Source: Streptococcus anginosus subsp. whileyi MAS624
Lineage (GTDB): Bacteria > Bacillota > Bacilli > Lactobacillales > Streptococcaceae
DNA length: 64,000 nucleotides
Reading direction: 5' to 3'
Assembly (NCBI RefSeq): GCF_000478925.1
Contig: NZ_AP013072.1
Span: forward strand, 1-64,000
Below the pieces are notes generated by a model, which searched no databases, had not been told where the DNA came from, and saw nothing but the letters and a program-made list of their open reading frames with translations. A program made the position numbers and the translations under genes. Positions 56,113 to 64,000 of this stretch are shown one piece after another. Within the stretch, counting starts at the first letter, position 1. Each line of letters opens with the position of its first letter.

Positions 56113-57111
56113 TTATTTCTCCAAATATTCATAACCCAAATGCTCGTAAGCTTTACGAGTTGCCACGCGCCCTGTTCGAGTTCGCATAACAAATCCTTTC
56201 TGGATTAAATAAGGCTCATACATGTCTTCTACCGTTTCCTGCTCTTCTGCGATATTGACAGACAGAGTCCCCAGACCAACTGGCCCGCCGCCATAAACCT
56301 CAATCATGGTCTTGAGAATCTTCTGATCCACATAATCTAAGCCTTCTTGATCCACATCCAGCATCGTCAGCGCTTGATCAGTAATTTGGTCATCAATTAG
56401 TCCGTCACCCATAATCTGAGCAAAATCTCGTACACGCTTGAGAAGTCGATTGGCAATCCGAGGCGTGCCCCGGCTACGCAGTGCTAATTCTTCAGCTGCT
56501 TCATGAGTAATGTCCATTTCAAAGATTTCTGCCGTTCGCTCCACAATCTCGGTCAAATCTGCTTCTGCATAATATTCCATGTGACCAGTAATGCCAAAAC
56601 GAGCCCGTAAAGGATTGGACAACATACCAGCTCTGGTCGTAGCGCCAATCAAGGTAAACGGTGGCAAATCCAAGTGAACACTACGACTGGTCTCGCCAGA
56701 GCCAATCATAATATCAATGTAAAAATCTTCCATAGCGCTATAGAGCACCTCTTCAACAGACATAGGCAAGCGGTGAATCTCATCAATAAAGAGAACATCT
56801 CCCGGCTCCAAATCGTTCAAGATTGCCACCAAATCGCCCGCTTTCTCAATAACTGGACCCGAAGTTTGCTTGAGATTGACTCCCAGTTCATTGGCAATGA
56901 CAAAAGCCATAGTGGTCTTTCCCAACCCTGGAGGTCCAAAAAGCAACGTGTGATCTAGCGCTTCATCTCGCATTTTAGCTGCCTCAATGAAAATTTTCAG
57001 CTGATTTTTGACCTTGTCTTGCCCGATGTATTCTCGTAAATACTGGGGACGCAATGTGCGCTCAACGAGCTCCTCGTCTCCCATCAATTCATTATCCAAA
57101 ATTCTACTCAT
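56113..57111 (-). CDS. ruvB: Holliday junction helicase motor RuvB
   Basis: 332 aa. AAA+ core with Walker A GPPGLGKT (59-66), [12 protein letters not shown] and [12 protein letters not shown], then the winged helix. It drives branch migration with RuvA. Only 7 bases separate its extended -10 (TGTTATAAT, hexamer 57119-57124) from the ATG, and no ribosome site is visible, so the message may be leaderless. Confidence 0.96.
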   Translation of the reverse strand: MSRILDNELMGDEELVERTLRPQYLREYIGQDKVKNQLKIFIEAAKMRDEALDHTLLFGPPGLGKTTMAFVIANELGVNLKQTSGPVIEKAGDLVAILNDLEPGDVLFIDEIHRLPMSVEEVLYSAMEDFYIDIMIGSGETSRSVHLDLPPFTLIGATTRAGMLSNPLRARFGITGHMEYYAEADLTEIVERTAEIFEMDITHEAAEELALRSRGTPRIANRLLKRVRDFAQIMGDGLIDDQITDQALTMLDVDQEGLDYVDQKILKTMIEVYGGGPVGLGTLSVNIAEEQETVEDMYEPYLIQKGFVMRTRTGRVATRKAYEHLGYEYLEK

Positions 57112-57118
57112 AAATACT

Positions 57119-57127
57119 ATTATAACA
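57119..57127 (-). promoter_or_regulatory. Extended -10 of ruvB, start on or next to the ATG
   Basis: TGTTATAAT then AGTATTT then ATG on the minus strand. -35 is poor. Confidence 0.5.
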
Positions 57128-57273
57128 AAAAATCAGATTAGTAAGTTGGTTTGACCTTAGATTTTACAAATAGAAATCGAAGGGAATGAGATTATGATAA
57201 TGTTTGATGATACTAAATGTCTTAAATCAAAAACGACAGAAATGTACTGACCCCAAAAAGTTAGACCATTAAT

Positions 57274-58113
57274 TTATCCGAAGGATTTAGTTCTGTATTG
57301 CACAGGACTAAGTCCTTTTAGTTTTACCTTAATTCGTTTATTGTTGTAGTAATCAATATAGTCTACAATAGCTTGTTTCAATTGGTTAAGCGACTGAAAC
57401 GACTTCTCATAACCATAAAATATTTCGGATTTCAGAATCCCAAAGAAGGACTCCATCATACCGTTGTCTGGGCTGTTGCCCTTGCGTGACATGGATGCTT
57501 GAATTCCCTTACTCTCTAGGAACCGATGATAAGAATCGTGTTGGTATTGCCAGCCCTGGTCGCTGTGTAAAATGGTATTTTCATAGTATTTCTCTGTAAA
57601 CGCCTGTTCCAACATACTCTTCACTTGTTCTAAATTAGGAGAACAAGAAAGATTAAAAGCAATAATTTCGCTGTTAAAGCCATCTAAAACAGGCGATAAA
57701 TAGAGTTTCTGAGTGCTATTTGGAATGGCAAACTCGGTCACATCTGTATAGCATTTTTCCATCGGCCTTGATGCTTCAAACTGACGTTGAATGAGATTCT
57801 CTGCCTTCTTGCCAATCTCTCCTTGGTAGGAAGAATACTTTCGTTTGCGACGAATTCGAGCTGTTAGACCAAGGACTTTCATCAGACGTTGAACTTTCTT
57901 ATGATTCACTGTAAATCCGCGATTTCTTAGTTCAAGAGTAACTCTCCGATAGCCATAATTTCCTTTATGGTCATTATAAATGACCTGAATTTCTGTTTTA
58001 AGCTCTTTATCTTTATCAACCCCATCCAGTTGCTTCAACTGATAATAGTAAGTTGAGCAAGCTAAACATGCTGTTTCAAGAAGTAAATCTAGTCGAAATC
58101 CTCCTGAAACCAT
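57274..58113 (-). CDS. IS3-family transposase OrfB (DDE)
   Basis: 279 aa rve-type integrase core. DDE residues lie in [16 protein letters not shown] and [13 protein letters not shown]. The N-terminal part ([12 protein letters not shown], then HTH_21 region [15 protein letters not shown]) is typical of IS150-group OrfB. Normally made as an OrfAB fusion by frameshifting; the ATG at 58113 may also be used for OrfB alone. Ends intact. Confidence 0.93.
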   Translation of the reverse strand: MVSGGFRLDLLLETACLACSTYYYQLKQLDGVDKDKELKTEIQVIYNDHKGNYGYRRVTLELRNRGFTVNHKKVQRLMKVLGLTARIRRKRKYSSYQGEIGKKAENLIQRQFEASRPMEKCYTDVTEFAIPNSTQKLYLSPVLDGFNSEIIAFNLSCSPNLEQVKSMLEQAFTEKYYENTILHSDQGWQYQHDSYHRFLESKGIQASMSRKGNSPDNGMMESFFGILKSEIFYGYEKSFQSLNQLKQAIVDYIDYYNNKRIKVKLKGLSPVQYRTKSFG

Positions 58114-58640
58114 TTCTCTAACTGTCTCTGCCTTTCTCGCTCTAGGGCTTCGTCCCTTTCCTCTAACTCTTTTAACTTTTTTAGGTAGGCCACCTCAGTC
58201 CGTAAGCGTTCGTTCTCCTCCTGGAGTCGTTCTAATTCTGTCATCTCTTCCCAAGTTTTCTTCCGTTTACGTCCCATTTTAGCTGGTCTCCCTCTTGTTT
58301 TCTCAACAATAGTATACCCGTTTTTCTTGTATTGTGCTAGCCAGTTAAGAAGTATCGTACGACTTGGAAGACCGTATTCAAGAGAAACTCTATCTTTAGT
58401 CCAGCCTTCATGTAAGACTTTATTAATCATTTCTTGTTTTAATTCTGGAGAATAGTAACGATTTTTTCCTTTTTTGACGAACTCCATTCCGTAACGATCA
58501 ATCAATTTAATCATGTACCTAAGATTAGAATTGTTTATCCCAAATTTATTTGAAAGCTTCTCTAAGCTATATCCTTGTTTTCTAAGTTCATAGATCTGAA
58601 CTTTATCCTCATAGCTCAATTTCATAATAAAACACCCCAA
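58089..58640 (-). CDS. IS3-family transposase OrfA (helix-turn-helix)
   Basis: 183 aa (ATG at the [20 protein letters not shown] methionine may be the true start). Two helix-turn-helix units (about 8-50 and 60-110) bind the IS ends; [20 protein letters not shown] is the leucine zipper. A slippery A-AAA-AAG at 58176-58182 lets some ribosomes shift -1 into a frame that is open to orfB, giving the active OrfAB transposase. Confidence 0.92.
   Translation of the reverse strand: MGCFIMKLSYEDKVQIYELRKQGYSLEKLSNKFGINNSNLRYMIKLIDRYGMEFVKKGKNRYYSPELKQEMINKVLHEGWTKDRVSLEYGLPSRTILLNWLAQYKKNGYTIVEKTRGRPAKMGRKRKKTWEEMTELERLQEENERLRTEVAYLKKLKELEERDEALERERQRQLEKWFQEDFD
58176..58182 (-). promoter_or_regulatory. 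Programmed -1 frameshift site A-AAA-AAG
   Basis: AAAAAAG on the minus strand, in the zero frame CTA AAA AAG of orfA (Leu-Lys-Lys). From there the -1 frame has no stop until the end of orfB. Confidence 0.8.
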
Positions 58641-58705
58641 AAGTTAGATTTTTTCTGTCTAACTTTTGGAGTGCAGGTCAGTACTGCCGTTTTTAATATT
58701 CATTT

Positions 58706-59743
58706 TCATTTGCTTGTTGCATGATAAATGGTTGTGCTGGTAAAAACCTCACCTGCTTTCAAGATAACATCAGCTTTCAGGTCGCTGTGAACGGCATCTG
58801 GTAGGGCTTGGGTTTCAAGAGCCAAGCCATTGTGTTGAATCATGGATTGTCCATTTAAAATGACTGTATCATCTACAAAGTTTGCTGAGTAAGTCACTAG
58901 GCATGGCGCACTTGTTTTAAATGTCAAAAGGCGACCGGATTTAGGATCGTACAAGGAACCTGCTTCTTCCTCTCCTTTTTTCAATGCAAACGGATGATCC
59001 AAGCCGGACACAATCTGAATCTGCTCATCTTGATTGGCAAAAATATCTTTAAAAGCCACACCTTTTGTTAGATCTTTGACAAACCCCCGCTCTGAATCTG
59101 GCATTTTAGCAGGCACGCCGTCCGGTGCGATTGGAAATACACCTAAGGTATTCAACTGCAAGATACAGTTATCAATTGGTTGGCTGAAATCACCTGATAA
59201 GTTGAAGTAACTGTGATTGGTTGGATTGACCAAGGTATCTTTGTCCGTCTGAACTTGGTAAGAAATCTCTAACTCACCTAGTTCCGTTAAAGTATAAGAA
59301 ACCCAGACTTTCAGATTTCCCGGAAAACCACCCGTTCCATCTGCACGTTCGGTATAGAAAGTGACGCCTTCATTTGTGACTTCCTCAACTTGAAAAATAG
59401 CACTGTCCCAGCCAGTAGAACCGCTATGATTGCAATTTTCTGCGTTGTTGACTTCTAACTGATAGGTTTCGCCATTCAGCTCAAACTGTGCTTTTGCAAT
59501 CCGTCCTGCAACTGGTCCGACGCTTGCACCATATTTAGGGCTGTTGCCTACATAGGCATCAAAATGATTAAACCCCACCACGATATTTGCAAATTCATGA
59601 TTTTTGTCCGGAGTGACATACTCTAAGACAGTTGCACCGTAAGTCATGACTTTCAAACGATAGCCCAAGTCATTTTCAAATGTGTAAGCAACAATATCTT
59701 TTCCTTGAAATGTTCCAAAAATAGCTTCTTGATAAGATTTCAT
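58706..59743 (-). CDS. galM: Aldose 1-epimerase (mutarotase)
   Basis: 345 aa, normal size. NPTNHSYFNLSG holds the catalytic histidine, and VTYSANFVDD plus LALETQALPDAVH near the end the conserved Glu region. It interconverts alpha and beta galactose or glucose. Last gene of the agaS-lacD-galM group; the IS lies 20 bases after its stop. Confidence 0.93.
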   Translation of the reverse strand: MKSYQEAIFGTFQGKDIVAYTFENDLGYRLKVMTYGATVLEYVTPDKNHEFANIVVGFNHFDAYVGNSPKYGASVGPVAGRIAKAQFELNGETYQLEVNNAENCNHSGSTGWDSAIFQVEEVTNEGVTFYTERADGTGGFPGNLKVWVSYTLTELGELEISYQVQTDKDTLVNPTNHSYFNLSGDFSQPIDNCILQLNTLGVFPIAPDGVPAKMPDSERGFVKDLTKGVAFKDIFANQDEQIQIVSGLDHPFALKKGEEEAGSLYDPKSGRLLTFKTSAPCLVTYSANFVDDTVILNGQSMIQHNGLALETQALPDAVHSDLKADVILKAGEVFTSTTIYHATSK

Positions 59744-59785
59744 ACAACTTTCCTTGTTTTTATTACAAATTTAGGTTTGCCTATT

Positions 59786-60787
59786 TTAAATTTTTAGCTT
59801 TTCCGTCCACGAAACAGCTGTTTCACGTAAAACACGATTCAAGTCTTCAATATTTTGACGCCCCGCTTCATCTAGCCAAGCTTTAGCTGCATCTGTTCCT
59901 TGATCTGCAAAGACCGTAACTGCGTCTTTCCAAGTAGCACGTCCGCAAAGGACACCGTTAAATTGAGAACCTGCTTCATGCGCCACTTTGAGCGTTCCCT
60001 GGAAAAGCTCTGCGCTAACTCCAGCACTCAGGAAAATAAAGGGCAGGTGAGTTGCATCAGACTGCTCTTTGAAAAATGTCTTGGCTTCCGCGAGGTTGTA
60101 GACAGCTTCAACTCCGCCTTTCGTAAACCCTTCGACAAAATTCATATTGACCGGTACTTCCACTTTCAAAACATCAACATTGTAGCGCGGATTTGAAAAG
60201 AGTTTCATGGCTTCATTGACCTTGTGCGGTTTCACTTTCGCATAATCTGCATCTACTACATTATCACGCTTTGCATCATACGTCAATATTTCAAGGAAAT
60301 AAGGAATGTTTTCTGCCACACATTCACTTCCTACGCGCTCTACCCAGGCTTGCTTGATGTCGTTGATTTCAGGCTTATCATCTACATCATAGTAAATCAA
60401 AACCTTGACCGCGTCAGCGCCCAACTCTTTCATGCGTTTGGCTGACCAATTTGGTAGCAAGTCTGGCAAGCGACCTTCTGTCGTCGCATCATAGCCTGTT
60501 TTTTCATAAGCAACAATAAGACCGCATTCTGGCGCACGTAATTTGGTAGCAGGTACACCGAATTCTGGATCCAAAAGGATAGAAGTTGCATACGGAGTCA
60601 ACTGACTGGAAATCAATTGTTTAAATTCAATGAGCGCTTCATTTCCTGATACAGCATGTGCGCCACTTGCCAGCATTTTTTTCAACGAACCTCTCTGGTC
60701 AATCGCCAAAGCTCCAATAATGCCATTTTCATCTGAAAGTTTTTTTAAGTGTGCTAATTTTTCGTGACTAATTCTTAATTTTTCCAT
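59786..60787 (-). CDS. lacD: Tagatose 1,6-bisphosphate aldolase
   Basis: 333 aa from the ATG at 60787 (GGAAGG site). LacD class I aldolase: [37 protein letters not shown] and [10 protein letters not shown], with the Schiff-base lysine in the last. It splits tagatose-1,6-bisphosphate into triose phosphates, linking galactosamine or galactose use to glycolysis. No lacA/B/C in the window, so this copy probably serves the agaS/PTS route. Confidence 0.93.
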   Translation of the reverse strand: MEKLRISHEKLAHLKKLSDENGIIGALAIDQRGSLKKMLASGAHAVSGNEALIEFKQLISSQLTPYATSILLDPEFGVPATKLRAPECGLIVAYEKTGYDATTEGRLPDLLPNWSAKRMKELGADAVKVLIYYDVDDKPEINDIKQAWVERVGSECVAENIPYFLEILTYDAKRDNVVDADYAKVKPHKVNEAMKLFSNPRYNVDVLKVEVPVNMNFVEGFTKGGVEAVYNLAEAKTFFKEQSDATHLPFIFLSAGVSAELFQGTLKVAHEAGSQFNGVLCGRATWKDAVTVFADQGTDAAKAWLDEAGRQNIEDLNRVLRETAVSWTEKLKI

Positions 60788-60797
60788 GGATTCCTTC

Positions 60798-61967
60798 CTA
60801 TTCTTTGTCAAATGAGTGAATAATAACACCCTGCACAACACGGTTGACGGTGCCTGTCGGAGACGGTGTATCTGGACGATTGTTCACCTTGAGGGCTGTC
60901 AACAAAGCAAATAATTGACCATAAACAATATAAGGGAATACGCGATAAATATCATCTGCTAGCTGTTGACTAGAAAAAATGACTTGTTCAACATTTTCCA
61001 AATCTTCTTTTTGATCTGTCAATAGAATCACCTTGCGGGCAATCTCATCTCCGGCTACTTCTCGTACTAAGTCAAGGTCGTATAATTTGGTGTAGGAATC
61101 TGTCGAGCCAAACACCACAACGACCGTTTCTTCATTCACTAACGATTTTGGACCGTGACGGAATCCGACTGGGCTTTCATACATCGTCGCCACTTGTCCT
61201 GCGGTCAATTCCAAAATTTTCAGCTGAGCTTCATGCGCCAAGCCAAAGAAGGGACCTGCTCCTAAGTAAATGACACGGTTGTAATCTAAGGAAACAATCT
61301 CTTGAATCGCTTCTGCTGAGTCCAGCACTTCTTGACTCAATGTCATCAATGCAGAAACTTTTTCGGCTTTTGCAACCAAATCTGCTTTATAAAAGACGAG
61401 CAAGGCTGTCAACATCATAGACGTAAAGCTCGATGTCATGGCAAAGCCAGCATCATTTGACGGCGAAGGTTGGAGCAAAAGTAAATTGCGTTCATCACCA
61501 TGTGCTTGCTGCGCTAACTTCCCTTCTGCTGCACATGTAATTGTAATTTGGTACAGTTCCTCAACCAAGTCCTTTGCCAAATCAACTGTTGCCACACTCT
61601 CTGGCGAATTTCCGCTACGGGCAAAAGAAACCAAAACAGTCGGTATTTCTTTGTGTAAATACGCCAAAGGATTGGCTACAATATCCGTTGTTGCAATGGC
61701 GTTGAAATTCCACTTGCGTTCATCATACAGCTTTCTAAAATAAGGTAAAAGCGTATCTCCGACATAGGCTGATGTTCCAGCCCCTGTCAAAATAACCTTG
61801 ATATAGTCATGCTTTTCATCAATACCATTTAGAAACGCTACAATCTCATCAGCTTGTGCTTTATAATTTTCAAAAGCCGTCTGCCAAACCTGTGGCTGTT
61901 GATAAATTTCTCTCGTGGTGATTTCCGCACCTAATTCAACTAATTTTTCCTTTGTATAATTGAGCAT
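60798..61967 (-). CDS. agaS: AgaS-type galactosamine/tagatose 6-phosphate isomerase-deaminase
   Basis: 389 aa from the ATG at 61967 (AAAGGAGAAAT site). Two SIS domains: [18 protein letters not shown] with [13 protein letters not shown], and [19 protein letters not shown]. It converts amino-sugar phosphate (GalN-6-P or GalNAc-6-P product) toward tagatose-6-phosphate. Operon with lacD 10 bases away, downstream of the PTS genes. Confidence 0.9.
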   Translation of the reverse strand: MLNYTKEKLVELGAEITTREIYQQPQVWQTAFENYKAQADEIVAFLNGIDEKHDYIKVILTGAGTSAYVGDTLLPYFRKLYDERKWNFNAIATTDIVANPLAYLHKEIPTVLVSFARSGNSPESVATVDLAKDLVEELYQITITCAAEGKLAQQAHGDERNLLLLQPSPSNDAGFAMTSSFTSMMLTALLVFYKADLVAKAEKVSALMTLSQEVLDSAEAIQEIVSLDYNRVIYLGAGPFFGLAHEAQLKILELTAGQVATMYESPVGFRHGPKSLVNEETVVVVFGSTDSYTKLYDLDLVREVAGDEIARKVILLTDQKEDLENVEQVIFSSQQLADDIYRVFPYIVYGQLFALLTALKVNNRPDTPSPTGTVNRVVQGVIIHSFDKE

Positions 61968-62017
61968 ATTTCTCCTTTCTGCTTTGCAGATGTGATGTTT
62001 TCTATTAACCAAAAGAA

Positions 62018-62094
62018 GGGGGCGGGAAATAAGGATTTCTAAGAAATCCATTTTCTTATCCCCTCCTCCTTATTATACCAAGTATGCGCTTTCT
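62018..62094 (-). promoter_or_regulatory. agaS promoter, cre site and leader hairpin
   Basis: Extended -10 TGGTATAAT on the minus strand (hexamer 62072-62077) with a cre match AGAAAGCGCATACT (62081-62094) upstream. The leader then forms a hairpin centred on GGATTTCTTAGAAATCC (about 62018-62064). Confidence 0.6.
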
Positions 62095-62119
62095 CAGCCA
62101 CTATTAACTGGATATATTT

Positions 62120-62524
62120 TTATTCATCTTCCTCATCATTCATTGCTGCCAACATATCATTGACCTTCACAATGTATCTGTTTGCTTTTTCAATATATTT
62201 CGCTTCCACACCAGTCAAGGCAGAATTGATAAATTCTATCACCATGGGCATATTCATTCCTGCATAGAGTTCAATTTGAAGTCCTTCCAAAATAAGGCGA
62301 CTAACGACATTACAAGGTGTTCCTCCAAGCAAATCAGCAAAGACAATGTAATCATCTAGCTCTTTTACAGTCGCTAAAAATTTAGCCGTAAAGTCGTCTA
62401 TTCCTTCTTCCGGAAGCAGAGGAACTGTATGAATGAAGTCCAGTGGCCCCATAATCATTTCGGTGCTTTTTTTCAATTCTTCACAAAAGTGACCATGGCT
62501 AACTAGTATAAGTTGTTTTGTCAT
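62120..62524 (-). CDS. PTS EIIA component, mannose/fructose/sorbose family
   Basis: 134 aa. Phosphorylated His10 in LVSHGHFCEELKKS, then VFADLLGGTPCNVVSRL. It passes phosphate from HPr to the EIIB. Highly like the EIIA of the pneumococcal bgaC-linked PTS by position (before agaS). 17 bases after EIID. Confidence 0.92.
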   Translation of the reverse strand: MTKQLILVSHGHFCEELKKSTEMIMGPLDFIHTVPLLPEEGIDDFTAKFLATVKELDDYIVFADLLGGTPCNVVSRLILEGLQIELYAGMNMPMVIEFINSALTGVEAKYIEKANRYIVKVNDMLAAMNDEEDE

Positions 62525-62541
62525 TTATAGAGAAGCTCCTT

Positions 62542-63369
62542 TTAAACACCTAAGATTGGTGTATGAGTAAAGTGTGAAAATGCAGAAACACCAATTGCAA
62601 TAATAATCACGATAAAGATTGCTTTTGTTGAATTCATACCTTTTTTACCAAGCAGCCAATAAACAAATCCAGTAAACAATGCCGGAACCAAACGCGGGAA
62701 GATTTTATCCAATGTTTCTTGAAGATTGAAGGTGACACCACCAAAACTTTGTGTATAGGTAAATTTAAAGTTAATCATCGTAGCAATCAAGGCAGCCACC
62801 ATGAAAACACCAAGAACTGTTGCAGCATCTGTGATGGCAGACAATTTGTCCTGCATGGTTGTAACTAATTTCACCCCTTCTTTGTGGGCAAACTCTAATT
62901 GTTTCCAACGGAAGACATTGATTGCGATTGTCACAGCTATCCAAAGGAAAATTCCAAGAGGATTGCCTTCAACAGCAAGTCCAGCAGCCAGACCACCCAT
63001 AATAGCAGGAATAGTAGAACCAAAAATCGCATCGCCAATCGCTGCAAATGGCCCCATTAAACCAGTTTTAATCCCTGTAACGGTATCTTTAGCCGCAACT
63101 CCTTCATTTTCTTCAAGTGCTAGGTCAATCCCTGTTACTAAAGTATGAAAGAAGTTAGATGTGTTGAAGAATTGCGTATGTGTCCGCATCATTTCTTTTA
63201 ATTCTGGCGTACCGTCTCCATATATCTTGCGCAATTGCGGCAAAATCATATAAAGATAGCCTGACGCTTGCATACGCTCGTAGTTCCAACCCCATTGGAA
63301 AGTAAAGAGACTACGACGGTTGATTTGTTTAAAATCTTCTTTTGTTAATTTGTAATTAGAGTTCGTCAT
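62542..63369 (-). CDS. PTS EIID component, mannose/fructose/sorbose family
   Basis: 275 aa from the ATG at 63369, which overlaps EIIC by 14 bases (GGGG site upstream). Starts TNSNYKLTKEDFKQINRRS, typical EIID, with FQWGWNYERMQASGYLY and several helices in the second half. Forms the sugar channel with EIIC. Likely substrate galactosamine or a Gal/GalNAc disaccharide, by context only. Confidence 0.93.
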   Translation of the reverse strand: MTNSNYKLTKEDFKQINRRSLFTFQWGWNYERMQASGYLYMILPQLRKIYGDGTPELKEMMRTHTQFFNTSNFFHTLVTGIDLALEENEGVAAKDTVTGIKTGLMGPFAAIGDAIFGSTIPAIMGGLAAGLAVEGNPLGIFLWIAVTIAINVFRWKQLEFAHKEGVKLVTTMQDKLSAITDAATVLGVFMVAALIATMINFKFTYTQSFGGVTFNLQETLDKIFPRLVPALFTGFVYWLLGKKGMNSTKAIFIVIIIAIGVSAFSHFTHTPILGV

Positions 63370-64000
63370 CGTCAATTTCCCCACTTTCTGATTGTTCTGC
63401 AGCAACAGTCACCACTTGTTTATTAGTTGCATTTTTATAATTGATTGTTGCCAAGGCAAAGCCAATAATCGCAATTCCAATCATTGGTAGGCCTTCAAAT
63501 TTTGCACCACCAAGAGCTGTGGCGATTTGTTTGACAGCTCCTGAAGCAGCTGCCAATGTTGAAATATAATCAAAAACAACTTTCAACATAGCTGTAATGG
63601 CAAAGCCTAAACCAAGATAATGAAGGTTTTTCTTTACTGGAAGGTAACGAAGCAAAATTGCAAAACCGACACCAGGAAGCATTTTACCTGCAAGAATCAA
63701 ACCATCTGCAATCCATTGTGCATTATTGGCAAGCCAATCGGAGAATGCTTTTACAGCATCCCCACCAAGCCACAAAGCTAAAAATACTGGAAGTGCTCGT
63801 GAAAGCCCCCATGGAATAGCACCGAGTAAGTAATTGCGTTCAACACCTTTGTAGTCAAATTTTTCAACCGCTGCATCAATACGATGTGCAAAGTAAGTTG
63901 TAGAGAAGCGTCCAAGAACATCAGTATAAACCAGCAAGGCTGCTACCGGAACTGCGATAGCTGAAATCGCCAATTCCGCTTTGATACCTGTAGCTACTGA
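63356..64000 (-). CDS. PTS EIIC component, mannose/fructose/sorbose family (5' end beyond window)
   Basis: At least 214 aa; the reading frame stays open through base 64000, so the start lies outside (63973 is only an internal TTG). About six helices are seen, with VLGRFSTTYFAHRID and NYLLGAIPWGLSRALPVFLA typical of the sorbose EIIC family. The acidic tail GEIDDDEL overlaps the EIID start. EIIB should lie further right. Confidence 0.9.
   Translation of the reverse strand, partial: SVATGIKAELAISAIAVPVAALLVYTDVLGRFSTTYFAHRIDAAVEKFDYKGVERNYLLGAIPWGLSRALPVFLALWLGGDAVKAFSDWLANNAQWIADGLILAGKMLPGVGFAILLRYLPVKKNLHYLGLGFAITAMLKVVFDYISTLAAASGAVKQIATALGGAKFEGLPMIGIAIIGFALATINYKNATNKQVVTVAAEQSESGEIDDDEL

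Larger units (their letters stand above)
57243..58685 (-). mobile_element. IS3-family insertion sequence (IS150-like), intact
   Basis: About 1.44 kb. Ends are TGTACTGACC...CCAAAAAGTTAGA (left) and TCTAACTTTTGGAGTGCAGGTCAGTAC (right), imperfect inverted repeats. Contains orfA and orfB with an A-AAA-AAG slippery site. A hairpin (CCCCAAAAGTTAGA/TCTAACTTTTGG, about 58635-58670) precedes orfA and may block incoming transcription. No clear target duplication; the flanks AAAAACGACAG and CTGCCGTTTTT are inverted copies of each other. Confidence 0.85.

Noticed and set aside
57194..57250. 18-codon plus-strand ORF next to the IS left end
   Set aside because: It has a ribosome-like site but ends at once in the IS and matches nothing I know; most likely chance.

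Overview
The window looks like chromosome from a streptococcus of the Mitis/Sanguinis type. Supporting this are low GC, strong AAGGAGG-type ribosome sites, the pbp2a-rpmG-secE-nusG block, the adcRCBA zinc operon, the copYAZ copper operon, a sodium-type V-ATPase operon, a nan/sat sialic acid operon, a BOX-like repeat, and a small RNA driven by a CiaR-type promoter. The gene order from adhE to the galactosamine PTS recalls oral streptococci such as S. sanguinis and S. gordonii. The species cannot be fixed from the sequence alone.

Layout. 1-600: a decayed ORF, tRNA-Cys and two short direct repeats that may be an old integration scar. 630-5260: nusG, secE, rpmG, pbp2a (minus strand), a plus-strand pseudouridine synthase that looks leaderless, then palindromes and a BOX-like element. 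5250-11850: two metal operons, copYAZ with a perfect cop box and adcRCBA with AdcR boxes. 12080-18840: one very large LPXTG surface protein gene with 12 tandem isopeptide-type domains, split by a one-base frameshift, and a divergent TetR regulator. 19000-26920: UbiB-like kinase with a phasin-like partner, mntH, DUF1304 plus MarR, a HAD hydrolase coupled to a MATE exporter, and threonine synthase. 27090-36520: V-type ATPase operon (ntpF-I-K-E-C-G-A-B-D) with a GNAT acetyltransferase gene inserted between ntpG and ntpA. 36970-41280: MurNAc salvage (murR divergent from murQ-murP-mupG). 41510-49340: sialic acid use (nanR divergent in position from nanE-satABC-nanQ-yesL-nanA-nanK), in which nanQ is broken twice. 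49630-55310: adhE with a rich regulatory region, an OatA-type acyltransferase overlapping a MORN-repeat membrane protein, and a low-molecular-weight phosphatase. 55390-57110: a csRNA, a nucleotidyltransferase and ruvB. 57243-58685: an intact IS3-family (IS150-like) element with a programmed frameshift site. 58700-64000: galM-lacD-agaS and a mannose-family PTS (EIIA, EIID, partial EIIC).

How it fits together. Much of the window is scavenging of host and cell-wall amino sugars (sialic acid, MurNAc, galactosamine/galactose), with predicted CcpA (cre) control at several promoters. The metal operons carry textbook operators. The most notable items are the csRNA, the frameshifted 12-domain adhesin with a 133-bp near-identical internal duplication, the doubly broken nanQ, the acetyltransferase inside the V-ATPase operon, and solo copies of the IS-end hairpin far from the intact IS. 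I saw no CRISPR array, prophage or clear defence island, and no complete system that I could defend as wholly new.
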